From Emiliania huxleyi CCMP1516 (taxonomy: Eukaryota; Haptophyta; Isochrysidales; Noelaerhabdaceae), in assembly GCF_000372725.1 (NCBI RefSeq), contig NW_005195584.1:51142-115141 (forward strand): a stretch of DNA of 64,000 nucleotides, written 5' to 3'. Made by a program: the position numbers and the translations under genes. The notes beneath the pieces are model-generated. The model was not told the origin of the DNA. It searched no databases and saw only the letters and a program-made list of their open reading frames with translations. Below are positions 1 to 10,077 of this stretch, piece by piece (within the stretch, counting starts at the first letter, position 1; each line of letters opens with the position of its first letter).

Positions 1-77
1 GTCAGTTAACACTCAATCCCGACGCGTCGAGGTAAGAATTGGCAGCGAAGCTCCTGCTGACGGATCATGGGCACTTT

Positions 78-1721
78 CTACGGCGGCGGAGGCGCTCCCG
101 CGGGCGGCGCCGGCTGCGGCGTTGCCCGTGACGGCGGCCATGACGGCGGCGGCGACGCAGGCGGCGGTGACGGCGGCGGCGGACTCGGAGGCGGCGTCGC
201 AGTCGGCGGCGGTGTCGGCGGCGGCGGCGACGGCGGCGGAGGCGAGGGCGGCGGCGGCGACGGCGGCGGTGGCGAGGGCGGTGGAGGCGAGGGCGGCGGC
301 GAGGGCGGCGGAGGCGACGGAGGCGGCGGGGAAGGTGGCGGCGGGGAAGGTGGCGGCGGGCTCGGAGGCGGCGTCGACGGCGGCGGCGGCGGTGAGGGCG
401 GCGCCTTGGGCAGCGGCGCGACGGGCGGCTTCGGGGGCGGCGAGGGCGGCGGCGGCGAGGGCGGCGGCGTGGGGGGTGAGGGTGGCGATGCTGGTGGTGG
501 GCACAAGAGCAAGTCGCCGCTAGTGCAGCACAAATTCCAGGTGGCGAACCCGCGGGTTCCATTCGTCTCCCAGTACATCGTGCGGTTGACAGCGTCAACA
601 ACCGTACCTCCTTTCTCTGCGTCTATGAACTCACACTCCTTACCACCCGTTGCTTCCATGCACCTGGCTTTCGTGGCGTCCGGGTCAGTCTCGACAACAA
701 AGGTCCCCCCGCACTGCCGCGTTCTCCCCGAAGAATCTGTAGAGAGGTTGCCGACGACTCCGATTTCCACGCTCTCCTCCTCCATGCACGCTGTCACGAA
801 ACCGTCTCTGGATACAGCGTGGAGCTGGTCGCAGCTCAGGCCCTCGTCCCGCCCCTGCACCGCCGGGTCAGAGGTCGCCCTCGGGCACGATGGCGTAAGG
901 CAGCCTATCTTCTTTTTGGCCCAGGGCGGGGTCGGCTCGTAGTACTCCTCGCACGCGGCATAGCATGCCGCCATGGTGGGGCGCCACGTCACGTCCCGCC
1001 CGGTGGAGACGAACCGGTTGTTGATGTTGTTCGCGCAGAGCACCAGCTCCGTTCGCGACGACGCCACTTCGTAGCAAGAGTTGAGAGGGTCGGACGGCGG
1101 CGACGGCAGCGCCGGCGGCGCTGGCGGGAACGCTGGCGGCGCTGGCAGCGCCGGCGGCGCCGGCGGGATCGATGGCGGCGACGGCAGCGAAGGCGGCAAC
1201 GACGGCGTCGGGGGCGGAGGGGGCGGAGAGATGGGCGGAGGCAGAGCCGTCGCGGCAGGCAGCAGGGCCTTGAAGACGAGCGCGGCTGTGCCGCCGTCGC
1301 CCATGCCGACGACCGCGAGGAAAGCGATGAAGATGCTGAGCAGGTGGGGCTGGCAGAGGCGGCCAGGGCCGCAGCGCGGCGAGTCGAGCGAGGGCTTCTT
1401 GGCCCGCTTCTTGGGCGAGAGGGGCGTGCCCTGAGCGGGCAGGCGGGGCGCAGAGCGAGTCGGGCGCCGTCTGCCAGGCGCATTGAGGTCTTCGGCAGGG
1501 AGGAGGAGCGCGCACCGAGGGCGTGTAGGGCGGCGAGTCGGAGCCGTCGGACGCCTCGCCGCACGCCCTGCCGCGCCGGAGAGGGCCCCAAACTGGTTGG
1601 CGCCGCCGACCTTGCTTGCGGCCTTGGAGGAGTCCATCTTGGACTCAGGCTTGCGCTCGTTCACGAGCGGGTTCGTTGTCCAGTCGCCCTGTGGCGGCGC
1701 GCGGAGATCGTGCAATCCCAT
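78..1721 (-). CDS. Proline-rich (SPPPP-type) surface or wall glycoprotein
   Basis: A 547-residue uninterrupted frame. After a basic, low-complexity N-terminus there is one hydrophobic segment (around residues 128-150, LLSIFIAFLAVVG...) that could act as a signal anchor. Then come a short Pro-rich spacer, a roughly 200-residue cysteine-bearing globular part (for example NSCYEVASS, CYAACEEYYEP, CNTS-like glycosylation sites such as NRT and NGT), and a C-terminal run of more than 100 residues of SPPPP repeats. This build is typical of pherophorin or hydroxyproline-rich extracellular matrix proteins of algae; the globular part itself I do not recognise. Likely secreted or anchored at the cell surface. 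The start at 1721 is the first ATG; a start nearer the hydrophobic segment is possible. The opposite strand carries long Gly/Ala frames that are shadows of the CCN-biased repeats. Confidence 0.6.
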   Translation of the reverse strand: MGLHDLRAPPQGDWTTNPLVNERKPESKMDSSKAASKVGGANQFGALSGAAGRAARRPTAPTRRPTRPRCALLLPAEDLNAPGRRRPTRSAPRLPAQGTPLSPKKRAKKPSLDSPRCGPGRLCQPHLLSIFIAFLAVVGMGDGGTAALVFKALLPAATALPPPISPPPPPPTPSLPPSLPSPPSIPPAPPALPAPPAFPPAPPALPSPPSDPLNSCYEVASSRTELVLCANNINNRFVSTGRDVTWRPTMAACYAACEEYYEPTPPWAKKKIGCLTPSCPRATSDPAVQGRDEGLSCDQLHAVSRDGFVTACMEEESVEIGVVGNLSTDSSGRTRQCGGTFVVETDPDATKARCMEATGGKECEFIDAEKGGTVVDAVNRTMYWETNGTRGFATWNLCCTSGDLLLCPPPASPPSPPTPPPSPPPPSPPPKPPVAPLPKAPPSPPPPPSTPPPSPPPPSPPPPSPPPPSPPPPSPPPSPPPPSPPPPSPPPPSPPPPSPPPPTPPPTATPPPSPPPPSPPPASPPPSWPPSRATPQPAPPAGAPPPP

Positions 1722-2756
1722 CTCGGGCCTACTTCTAGGGGAGATCGCTTTGAGCTGCGGGAGATCGACTGTTGTGATGTTAGAGGTGGGTTAAGAGGGA
1801 GATTCGCGCGAGCTGCGGGACCGCCGGGACGGCGGGCGGGTGATTGCGAGCCGCCACGTTTGGCGACTTTTGGCGACTTTTGGGACGCGCGATCGACCGA
1901 GAATCGATCATGGCATGGCAGGCGAGGCCGTCAAGAGAACCCCGGCGAGAAACCGCGGGGGGGTGGGGGTGAGGGAGAGGCTGCAAGAAAGATCTCGCCG
2001 CCGAGCGCGCCTCGTCCTCCGTGGCCTCCGCCGCCTTCAGGTGTTCTTGTTCGCGGCGATTTGCTGGAGTATCGTTGGCGAAGGGTGCTTGGTGGGGCGA
2101 GACCATCATTCGCTGACCCTCAAGATGCACCTTCGAGCACCGTCGTGAGCGAGCGGCAGCGTCGATCAACATGGGCACCCCACAACGCGATGCGCCTGGC
2201 GGCAGGGCGGCCGGGCGAGGGTGAGCGGCAGCGGGCGACGAGAACCACGGGCGGTGGTCGGGACAGATGGGCGAGTGACTGCTCGCGAAAGGCAGTGGCT
2301 AGCGCTCGCTTTCTTCATCATCTCGTCACGCGGACCGACAGCGGGCATCGGCGTCCCAATTCGGCGCAAATCGCTTTTCTTTTAGCTTTAGCCGTTGTGT
2401 ACTTGTTTCGTGTTCGCTTTCTCTTTTAAGCCTCCCTTTTGACCGCGCAAGATAAAAGGGTGGCTAAGGGCTCTGCTCGCAAGGCGCCCGCGTCGCCGAC
2501 GCGGTACCAATGACTAATCCCGGGATTCACACCCACTGCCGACCCACACGACCAAATAGCGAAAATCCGAATACCGTGCAAAAACCACGGAACGTGAGAC
2601 GAAGAACGGTGGCAAGTTTGGCTAACTCCATAACATGGGCGATCCAGCGCTTCCTTCGAGAGAGAGAGATTTTAGAATCTCTTCTTCCTTCGATTGGACG
2701 GACGAAATGAATCGGGAACAGCGGGACCGCCATCGCGACATCTGGGGGTACACCAT
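1722..2756. other. No convincing gene
   Basis: Several overlapping frames exist on both strands but none shows a domain, conserved motif or consistent codon bias. It is the upstream region of the proline-rich gene and probably holds its promoter. I see no clear tandem repeat or RNA gene here. Confidence 0.4.
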
Positions 2757-3116
2757 ATGCCGGGTCGGCATGCCACGTACCGGCTTACGCTCACGCCTGC
2801 GACCGAGGCGGCGCTGCTGCAGCTGAAGGAGTGCGGAGAGAACAAGCAGCTGTTGTCCCGTTGCGCGCTGTGGTGCAGCAGCGATGCCCTTGAGGCGCTT
2901 ATCGTGCTCCAGAAGAAGCGCTATCCGTACCAGGTGGTCCAAGCTGGTGAGTGGGGTGAGTGCATCTTGCCGGGGGCGTGGCAGGCGATCGTGTTCGACG
3001 ACGATCAGTGGCAAGCCGTTACCGTGATGCAGGGCGCATGGGTCCGTGACTGGACGGAACAGCGCAGGCGCAATGACCTCACCGAGCCCTTCCGGCCCCT
3101 CCCTGTGTGCGCCTGA
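2757..3116 (+). CDS. Small ORF of unknown function, 3' end supplied by a transposon
   Basis: About 119 residues from the ATG at 2757 (MPGRHATYRLTLTPATEAA...). It has a normal amino-acid mix with tryptophan-rich stretches (QAIVFDDDQWQAV, GAWVRDW) that argue for real coding sequence, but I recognise no family. The stop codon lies three bases inside the fold-back element that starts at 3113. Without the element the frame would run about ten codons further past the single target copy at 3994, so the insertion slightly shortened the protein if the gene is active. Confidence 0.35.
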   Translation: MPGRHATYRLTLTPATEAALLQLKECGENKQLLSRCALWCSSDALEALIVLQKKRYPYQVVQAGEWGECILPGAWQAIVFDDDQWQAVTVMQGAWVRDWTEQRRRNDLTEPFRPLPVCA

Positions 3117-4001
3117 GGGAGGGTGTAGAGGATGTAGAGTGTAGAGCGCTGTAGAGCTGTAGAGATGTAGAGCGCTGGAGAGCGCTGTAGAGCTGTAGAG
3201 CTCTACATCCGCCGCGGGACGAACTGCGTGCGTTGTAGAGTGATGTAGAGGCGCTCTACAACGTGAAATCTCTACAACAAACTCTACATCATAAGGGGCG
3301 AACGAGGCACGGTCGCTCTCCGACATGAGGCGCGTTGCACTTGCCAGTGCTGCCCTGGCCTTCTGTCTGCCCGCCCAATGGGTGGCAGGTGCCTCTGCTG
3401 CTGTGGTATGCCTCACGGCTGCGACTGGCCGGCGCCTCGGCGCGTCAGCTCGGCTCGGCGTAGCGATAGTGGCCAGCGCAACTCGCCTGGACTCAACGCT
3501 CAGCCAGGAGCTCCCGCACGCGCTGGCGCGAGTCATGGCGCATGCAACGCGTCTGAATGCTCGCCTCGCCTCGCGCAAATGCGACCGTCCTCGCAGCCGA
3601 CAGTCCACCGCCTGCTAAAGAAGCACAGCGACGAATGCGGCACTGGCGACGCATGGCAGGCTGGTCATGACGCAGTCATAGGGTGTTGTGTGCCGTCAGA
3701 GTGACTCTCTGTGTGTCAGGGATAGTCAGGGCCGTCCATCAGGGCTCCAGTAAGCTCGGAGACGCCCCATTCGCGCGGCTCGACCTCTTTGAGTCACTGC
3801 CTTCCCGGCGGTTTGGCTGTAGAGCCTCTACAACAAACTCTACAGCAAAATCGCGCTCTACATCGCTCTACAACGCACGCAGTTCGTCACGCGGCGGATG
3901 TAGAGCTCTACAGCTCTACAGCGCTCCAGAGCGCTCTACATCTCTACAGCTCTGCAGCGCTCTACACTCTACATCCTCTACACCCTCCCTCAGGTGTGCG
4001 C
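3105..4001. mobile_element. Fold-back (long inverted-repeat) DNA element with 8-bp target duplication
   Basis: The element spans 3113-3993 (881 bp) and is flanked by a perfect direct repeat GTGTGCGC at 3105-3112 and 3994-4001. Its ends are inverted: CTGAGGGAGGGTGTAGAGG on the left, and the reverse complement ending CCCTCCCTCAG on the right. Both arms, about 150-180 bp each, consist of short words of the type GTAGAG/CTCTAC in varying number, the classic build of fold-back elements. The 500-bp centre (3300-3820) has no recognisable transposase. An 8-bp duplication fits hAT-type mobilisation in trans. A third, solo arm of the same family lies at 62424-62553. Confidence 0.75.
3325..3618 (+). CDS. 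Doubtful ORF inside the fold-back element
   Basis: A 97-codon frame within the unique centre of the fold-back element. It begins with a hydrophobic stretch (MRRVALASAALAFCLPAQW) that would read as a signal peptide, then becomes Ala/Arg-rich without motifs. There is no similarity that I can see to transposases. It may be a chance frame. Confidence 0.12.
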   Translation: MRRVALASAALAFCLPAQWVAGASAAVVCLTAATGRRLGASARLGVAIVASATRLDSTLSQELPHALARVMAHATRLNARLASRKCDRPRSRQSTAC

Positions 4002-4114
4002 CGCACGTCGAGATCGACAGCAGGACGTGTAGAGGAGGAGGCGCCGGATGACCCAGCGGCTCATCTGCCCGACCACACATTCCGGTGGAGAGTCCGGCCG
4101 CTCGGCTCCAGCGG

Positions 4115-4561
4115 ATGGTGTACGAGGTCTACCTGCAGCATGGGAAAGTTGTCAGGCCAGGAGTGGTGAAGGCGGAGATTCCGGGCATTTTGCTCAACGG
4201 ATCCGGCAGATCGTATCCGCTTGAGCGAGCGATCAATGCAGCGAAGGTCCAGTGGGAGCAAGAAGGCCGCCACCTCCCTCGGTCGCCTCACACGACGGAC
4301 GATATGCTTATGCGTGAGCGGCTGGACCGGCTTGAGCGCGCGATGGCCTGCTCGGAGAGGAGAGTGCCCGCCGCGGAATGCTGGGCGAGCAGTGCGCTCG
4401 TCTGCCCTGTATCACGAGTGGGCCGATCTCAAGGCGCGGTTCGCGGCGATCATCGAGCCCGAAACGCCGTTCGACTCAGTGTTTCGCGCGACCTCCCGGC
4501 CGAACAGGTGGTGACGAACCTCGCCGCCGTGGGCATTCCCGCCAAGGTGGTGGAGCACTGA
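4115..4561 (+). CDS. Unknown small protein, possibly split
   Basis: From the ATG at 4115 the frame reads MVYEVYLQHGKVVRPGVVKA and then an amphipathic helix (MRERLDRLERAM). The middle third loses protein-like character, while a different plus frame (4221-4514) reads sensibly there (LYHEWADLKARFAAIIEPE) before the first frame resumes with QVVTNLAAVGIPAKVVEH. Either an intron or a frameshift separates the parts. Function unknown. Confidence 0.3.
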   Translation: MVYEVYLQHGKVVRPGVVKAEIPGILLNGSGRSYPLERAINAAKVQWEQEGRHLPRSPHTTDDMLMRERLDRLERAMACSERRVPAAECWASSALVCPVSRVGRSQGAVRGDHRARNAVRLSVSRDLPAEQVVTNLAAVGIPAKVVEH

Positions 4562-4979
4562 GGGCTCGAGCGCCTCTCCCGCTGCCGGCGGCTGACCGGC
4601 CAGCCTGGCTGCGACGGCTGCGATCAGCGGTGGAGAGGACTGTGTGGTGTGATCCCTGCTCCGGTGAGCTCCGCGAGGGGTGGGTGAGGCTGGGTCGAGA
4701 CGCGTGCCGCGACTGAGCACTGCGCTCTGCTGCGCGGCGCCGCGTTGCGGCACCTCACCCCGCCTCCCACGCGAACGCGTGCGCCCTCCCCGGCCCTCGT
4801 CACTCTTTTGCACGGGACGGGGAGAGGATACTTCGCACTCTGGTTCCGTGCTGTAGAGCCTACTGTATACTTGATGCAGAGCTTTCCGACGTCATTTTGT
4901 TCGCCGCTCCGCTCTCGGCGCCCGCCGCCGCGCGCGCCGCCCGCGCGCCACCCCTTTTGCGCAGCAACACCTTAAACTT
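4562..4979. other. No gene seen
   Basis: GC-rich spacer with no supported coding region. Short frames present here lack motifs. Confidence 0.3.
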
Positions 4980-5350
4980 CATGGCCCTCCAAATTCGGGT
5001 CGGAGCGTAGCGGAGTGCCGCCGAGCCACAGATGAGGACGCGGGAGCGCTACGAGGCCCTCCCCCCTGAACCTTCTCGGAATTTCCCCTCCACAGGACCT
5101 CGAGGAGCTCGCTTCGCTCAGCGCAGGCGACGTCGCGCCGGGTCAGCAGGCGTACTGGCTGCGCGCCCAGTTCGAGACGGGCGCGCTGCCGCGCGACCCG
5201 CTCTTTGTGCGCAACCTCGTCGAGCAGGCGCGCAGAGACCCGCGAATCGTCTCGCGGCTGGTGGCAGACATGGCGGCGAACACGGGCGGCGCGCCGCCCG
5301 CTGTCGAGCCTGGCCCCGACGGGGCCGACGACCCCGCGGGCGCCGTTTGA
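4980..5350 (+). CDS. Small two-exon gene of unknown function
   Basis: A clear terminal exon runs from 5096, just after a pyrimidine-rich tract ending CACAG, to the TGA at 5348-5350. It encodes 84 residues (DLEELASLSAGDVAPGQQAY..., then DPLFVRNLVEQARRDP and an acidic Pro-rich tail). A first exon ATG GCC CTC CAA ATT CGG at 4980-4997, followed by a GT donor, would join in frame to give a protein of about 90 residues (MALQIR-DLEELASL). The helical, charged composition looks real, but I do not recognise the family. The upstream exon is a guess from frame and splice-site logic. Confidence 0.35.
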
Positions 5351-5662
5351 CTCAGCTCATTCTGTGCGCGATCCACGCCGCGATGTAGATATCAGCAATC
5401 AGGGCCTAGAGCTCCCGCTGTGTGTTTTGGAATTGTCGGCATGTGTGCTTCTCGTGGGTTTTCTGCTTTTTCTCCTTCTGAAGCCCTCTCTTACGGCTTT
5501 AAGCCGCTACATTCCCTCACAGTCTCACTCTCACTCGCCCATCTCACGAGACTCTTGATGCCTTGCGGAGCGCTTCGACTTCTTCGTCGGCCGAGGTCTT
5601 TTTCTCGCGTCATATGCCGTGGTCTGTGGTTGTCCTCTCTCAGTGCGCCTGACACGGCAAGT

Positions 5663-6760
5663 TCAGCCCTGGAAGAGCGTCTCCATAAAGGTCGACGTCG
5701 AGCCGGAGCCGCCGCATGGGTCGAGGACCGCAAGGCCTCCGAAGACGAGGTCGGCCGGGGTCGAGTAGGGTACGCCCGGGATCTCGCCGTGCGGGCCACC
5801 GTCCTGAAAGCCTTGCAGCGCATTCCCGACGACGATGCACGCGATCTCATTGGCGGTGAAGGTGATCTCGTCCTCGCCGCTGTCGGTGTCGTTGTACTCG
5901 CCAGGCCGCCGTTGCGCGGAGCGTTGGTTGGCGAATTGCGCGTGGTTCTCCAGGTTGGCGCGGTCTTCCGTGCTCCAGTTGCTTTCGATTCGGAGGAGAT
6001 CCAGCTGTCCCTCATAGAATCGCGTGTAGCGCTTCATGCGGGCAAACGCCTCGTACTTGGGTAGCGCGTTGAAGGCAGCGGAGCCATCGATCATGCGCGG
6101 GTCGACGATGAGCTCGAGGACCTCCTCCGTCGCGCCCGGGTACATGACATTTTCAAAGTGGCGCCACGACTCGACGTGCGTCTGCCAGGCGGCTGGCGAG
6201 GAGAAGGTAAATCCTCCGCAATGCTGGCAGAGCGTCTCGGGAAAGGGGTGGGCGATCCACACGTCGCTGCGGCGTTCGAGCGGGGGAAGCGCGGCCTCGC
6301 GACTCGGGTGGCAGCGGTACTGCGCCTGCCCATCCACCGTCCGCCAGCGTGGAAACTTTGCGGAGTGGTAGTCGGCGGGGTAGAAGGTTGCCTCGGAGCC
6401 GAAGAGACCGCGCTGCTGCTCCCACGGCAGACCCTTGAGAGCCGCGTGCCGCTCACTCACAGCTGCCGCTGTGTATGGCGTCAAGTACTCGGCGACCCAG
6501 CCGCCACTCGGACCATCGTACTCGGGCGCCAGCACGGACTGGAGGAACCCGAGGTGGTCAGAGGTTTTTTCGCGCATGGCGTCTTCCGAGTCAACGGCGC
6601 TGTACTCGCTGCGAATCTTGTCGACGTGGCGTGACCAGCACTCGTCCGAGCGTCCGACAGTCTTGCAGTCTTTGCTGACGCACGTGAATCGTGCGAGGTC
6701 CTCGGGTCCGAGTCGGCTGAGCACGCTCTTGACGTCGTCGTTGCCGAGATCGGACCACAT
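5663..6760 (-). CDS. F-box protein with a C2H2-type zinc finger
   Basis: Intronless, 365 residues. The N-terminus (residues 1-50, LSRLGPEDLARFTCVSKDCK) fits an F-box, the Skp1-binding module of SCF ubiquitin ligases. Residues 178-201 hold a C-x2-C-x13-H-x5-H finger (CQHCGGF...HVESWRH) that could bind zinc. The middle is rich in aromatic residues, and an acidic patch (NDTDSGEDE) lies near the C-terminus. The family-level role, selecting a substrate for ubiquitination, is inferred from the F-box; the substrate is unknown. The ATG at 6758-6760 is the first in frame and sits right before the F-box. The neighbouring plus-strand chromodomain ORF begins about 85 bp away, head to head. Confidence 0.6.
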   Translation of the reverse strand: MWSDLGNDDVKSVLSRLGPEDLARFTCVSKDCKTVGRSDECWSRHVDKIRSEYSAVDSEDAMREKTSDHLGFLQSVLAPEYDGPSGGWVAEYLTPYTAAAVSERHAALKGLPWEQQRGLFGSEATFYPADYHSAKFPRWRTVDGQAQYRCHPSREAALPPLERRSDVWIAHPFPETLCQHCGGFTFSSPAAWQTHVESWRHFENVMYPGATEEVLELIVDPRMIDGSAAFNALPKYEAFARMKRYTRFYEGQLDLLRIESNWSTEDRANLENHAQFANQRSAQRRPGEYNDTDSGEDEITFTANEIACIVVGNALQGFQDGGPHGEIPGVPYSTPADLVFGGLAVLDPCGGSGSTSTFMETLFQG

Positions 6761-6845
6761 GTGTCGTTATGGGCGTGAGGGCTGGTGTGAGGGCTGGCGT
6801 GAGTGGCTGCGGGCACGTTTTTCTTTTTCTTGAGGGGAAGGGACG

Positions 6846-8678
6846 TTGAGAAATGAGGGAGATTCGTCTAGTGATGAGGAAGGAGATGACAATCTCGGGG
6901 GAGATAGGGGTGAGGAGGAGGATGTTGAATGCATTCTCGAGGAGAGAGGTAGAGGAGATGTGGTAGAGGTGAAAGTGCGGTGGGTGGAGGGAGGGGAGGT
7001 GACGTGGGAACCGGTGGAAGCAGTGAGAGACTGTGAGGCGTATGGGAAGTTCTTGCGAGATAGGAACCGAGGTATGCGATGGAACAGGGAAGACGCCAAA
7101 CCCCTTGAAGGAAGACAGGGAGCCTGGGCGGGAGCCAAGGGGCCCGACCTAGAGAAGGAGCACTTAGACCCACTTCGGGGTGCGCTTAAGGCTGCCGCGT
7201 GCAGCGTAGCTAGAGGGAGGTGGGTTGACACGGGGAAGATAAGCGCGCAAGAGGCGGAGCGTAGGTGGTGTAACGAGCCCATGCCCTCAGCGCACGAGGA
7301 CGATAGCTGGTGGCCGGCTGCGCTAGTCCTGGCAGGGATAGAACCCGCTATTACGAGTGCAATGCGAGCTGCTAGCGACATAGCATTGCCCTCAAGTAGC
7401 ACTGACGAGGTTGGGGATGGAAGAAGAAAGAGTGGAGCTACGAAAGCTGATGAGGTGAGACTAGAGGAGCAGATCAAGCGCTCTAGGTTACTTACTAAGA
7501 TAGTGCAGAGATGGAACCATATGGTATGGGAGGGAAGAGAACGAGATCGGGAAGGCGAGGACGAGAATATTCTAGGGGGTGGAGAGAGAGGAGAGCGGGC
7601 AGGGAGAATGGGAGCGGAGAGTAGGAGAGAAAGGGAGCGAGAAGCAGAAAGGGTGAAGCAGGAGGGACTAGACAAGGGACTGGAGGATAGACACCGAGAG
7701 ATGGGAACTCAAATGAAGCTCCGTCTCTCCATGGTGTGGGGGGAGGAGGCAGTACGTAGACGGGAAGAGATGACTGAGCCCCCACCGTGGCCTACGGAAA
7801 TGAGCGAGAGGTCTGAATTCAAACGTGAAGAATACAGCGACCTACCGGGGCCTGATCCTAGGCGGAATGTCGACCAACCGGACATGGGGTACGTAGCGGT
7901 GGCGGACCGTAATTGGCCGGGTGGGGAGGACGGGAAGTGTATCGGAAGGGAATGGGGTTGGGACATTGAGAGAGGGCCCAGTTTAGCTCCGGTCTCGACA
8001 GAGCAGATGCAGGTGTCGCCACGACAACACGCGGATACCTTCCTTCGATCGATCGGGAGACCCACAGAAGGGGAGGAGGAGCTAGGGGTTGGTGAGAGTA
8101 TGGGATCGATGAGTAGTACCCCCTCCCCAGACCCGCCGCAGCCACCCCCGCCTCCGCAAGTAAGCCCAAACCTGACCTTCACTCTCCCAGCCTCGCTAGG
8201 AGAGAGGCGCAGGATCCTGGATGTAGATGGAGAGAGGACAATACCCGAGGAAGAGATTGAAAGAGGGATGAGGTCGATGAGTATCACACCCTCCCCGAAC
8301 CCACCAAAACCTCCACCCCCGACGCCCTCGGGCCCGTTAGTGACTCTCCCACTGTCGCGCGGAGAAGAGGGATCCAGGCTGGCTGTGGACAATGGAAGCT
8401 CGACGCCTGAACTAGTGCACCCGCTCGCACCTATCCTTACTCGCCCTAGCCCTCAGGGCACGCCTACTCGCTCGACGCCAGGAGAGCCTAGTCGGGGTGC
8501 GCCGTCGTGTGAGGGGGTGGGAGGAAGTGAGGTGGAGGGCGAGGGGGAGAGAGTCGTGGAGGGTGAGGAAACGCGGAGAAAGAGAGCTAGGCGCGGCAAA
8601 CGGGCCAACCAGTCCAAACGGCTGGGAACGTTTTTCTTGTCTACTCGAGTACATCCTCGGGTAACCTTTTCTCACTAG
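6846..8678 (+). other. Chromodomain ORF, possibly left from a retroelement
   Basis: A 610-codon open frame. Residues about 27-75 (VECILEERGR...VRWVEGGEVTWEPVEA) match a chromodomain, a module that binds methylated histone tails. The rest is highly charged and low in complexity, with coiled-coil-like Arg/Glu runs and two copies of a PSP-x-PP-x-PPPP motif (around residues 425 and 480). Chromodomains occur in host chromatin proteins and at the integrase end of some Ty3-type elements. No reverse transcriptase or protease is visible here, and the frame looks incomplete. I treat it as a possible fossil; a host chromatin gene is the alternative. Confidence 0.35.
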
Positions 8679-10077
8679 CTGGAGACTTGGGGCCTGTCCG
8701 ACTGCCCAGCAAGGCCCGATACTCCTCCTTGAGCGTCTCGCTCGCGAGTACTCATGCATGACACTAACTAGATGACACTGCATGTGCATGTCTCTGTCGC
8801 ACGCATGTACCCGATGCATGTCCGTCGGCTTTGGCCCCATCCCCATATGTGTAGTAGACGGAGAGAATGAGTGCCGCACCATGCCCCCGTGGCCATCGTG
8901 CCGCGCCCCCGTGCGCGCGCGCCCGAGCGGGGGACCAGGCGCCCTGCTCGCTGCAATAAATAAAACGGACACCTTGAGCACTTGAGCACTGGATAGGGTC
9001 GGTTCCGCATGGTACGGGACCCCTCGATCGTCTCGCCCACCCTCACTGGTGTGTTCATGGGGGGGGGTCATAACAAACACGGTACAGGATCGAGGTGCAC
9101 GCTGCCGAAGCAGTGTCGTCCCCCCTCTCCCCGGCGGCGATGGCGGTGTGACCGATCGAGCTACAAGAGGAACTTGTTCAGCAGGATCCGGGTTAGTCTG
9201 GCGCACTGCCTCACTGGGCCTGAGATCGCAGCGACGCTTCCCGTCACCGTCTCGGTATGTGGGATCGAACCACTCCGGGATGGGCAAGCCCATCGTTCTG
9301 AAGTTCACCAACTGGTTAATTGTCAGAATTCCGTTCATGAAGTCCGTACACCTCTACTGTGAGATGGGTAAAAAGGAACAGGTCCCCGCCCGTGCGATCT
9401 TTGTGCAGGGTTCTTTGTGGGTGTGGTCGGCGACTAGCCGGGGTCGTCCTCCCGATGGGGGACTAGCACTAGCCGTCTTCCACATGGTCCCTCGGGTCCC
9501 TGCTGTTCCTAATCTCGTCGTACATCCTCCTGCTGATCTCCGCAAAGTCCTGCTCCCTCCCTCGTCTCGCCCTGCGCGTCTGCTCCGCCTCACCGTCTTC
9601 TGCCCTGCGTCGTCTGGCGACGGGTCCTCCATAGTCGGTTCATGAGGTCGCCGCCCTCCTCGTGCCTCTTCCCAACGTTCCCTCGGCGGCCGATGCCGTC
9701 TTCTCCGGCTCCCCAGTCCCCGGGTCTGCCCTGCTCTCGTCTGCGTAGTTTCTGTTTCGTCATCACTGGCGCCTCTCCTCTTCTGTCTCCTCTTCTTGTA
9801 TGCTTTGTACATCGCGTCGATTCCTTTTCGCGTGAGCACCACCCTGAAGCCCGCCCAGCAGCTGAACTGCTCCCTAAGTCGAAGGAGCATCATCAGTCTC
9901 ACCTGCTCGCTGCTGTTGAGTGTTGTATCCCCCCTGTAATTTCATGCATGCCGGGTATTACTTTACACGCATAATTTATCACACCCGTTATTTTACAGTG
10001 TAATTTTGATAAAACCACCAGGATGACACCTGAGAGAGAGATTTTTAATAATACCAAACAACTCTAACACTCACACG
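8679..10077. other. Patch of ORF remnants, possible old mobile element
   Basis: Short minus-strand stretches look coding (for example around 9200-9340 and 9700-9900, with a basic segment MYKAYKKRRQKRRGA), but they lie in different frames and I cannot assign a family. A 50-bp dispersed element lies at 8974-9023. The patch borders the chromodomain ORF and may belong to the same decayed element. Confidence 0.25.
8974..9023 (+). repeat. 50-bp dispersed element, copy 1
   Basis: This 50-bp block starts TTGAGCACTTGAGCACT and ends GGTACGGGACCCC. It is nearly identical to 56491-56540, which has an 8-bp direct repeat at its edges. No flanking duplication is evident for this copy. Confidence 0.6.

Noticed and set aside
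78-942. Long Gly-rich and Ala-rich frames opposite the proline-rich gene
   Set aside because: They are antisense and frame-shifted readings of the SPPPP repeat (CCN/GGN bias), not separate glycine-rich proteins.
3113-3993. CRISPR-like array of short repeats
   Set aside because: The CTCTACAG units have no unique spacers of constant length, form inverted arms and are bounded by a target duplication; the host is a eukaryote.
6846-10077. A whole LTR-type retroelement around the chromodomain ORF
   Set aside because: No terminal repeats, reverse transcriptase or protease are visible, so only a possible fossil remnant is noted.
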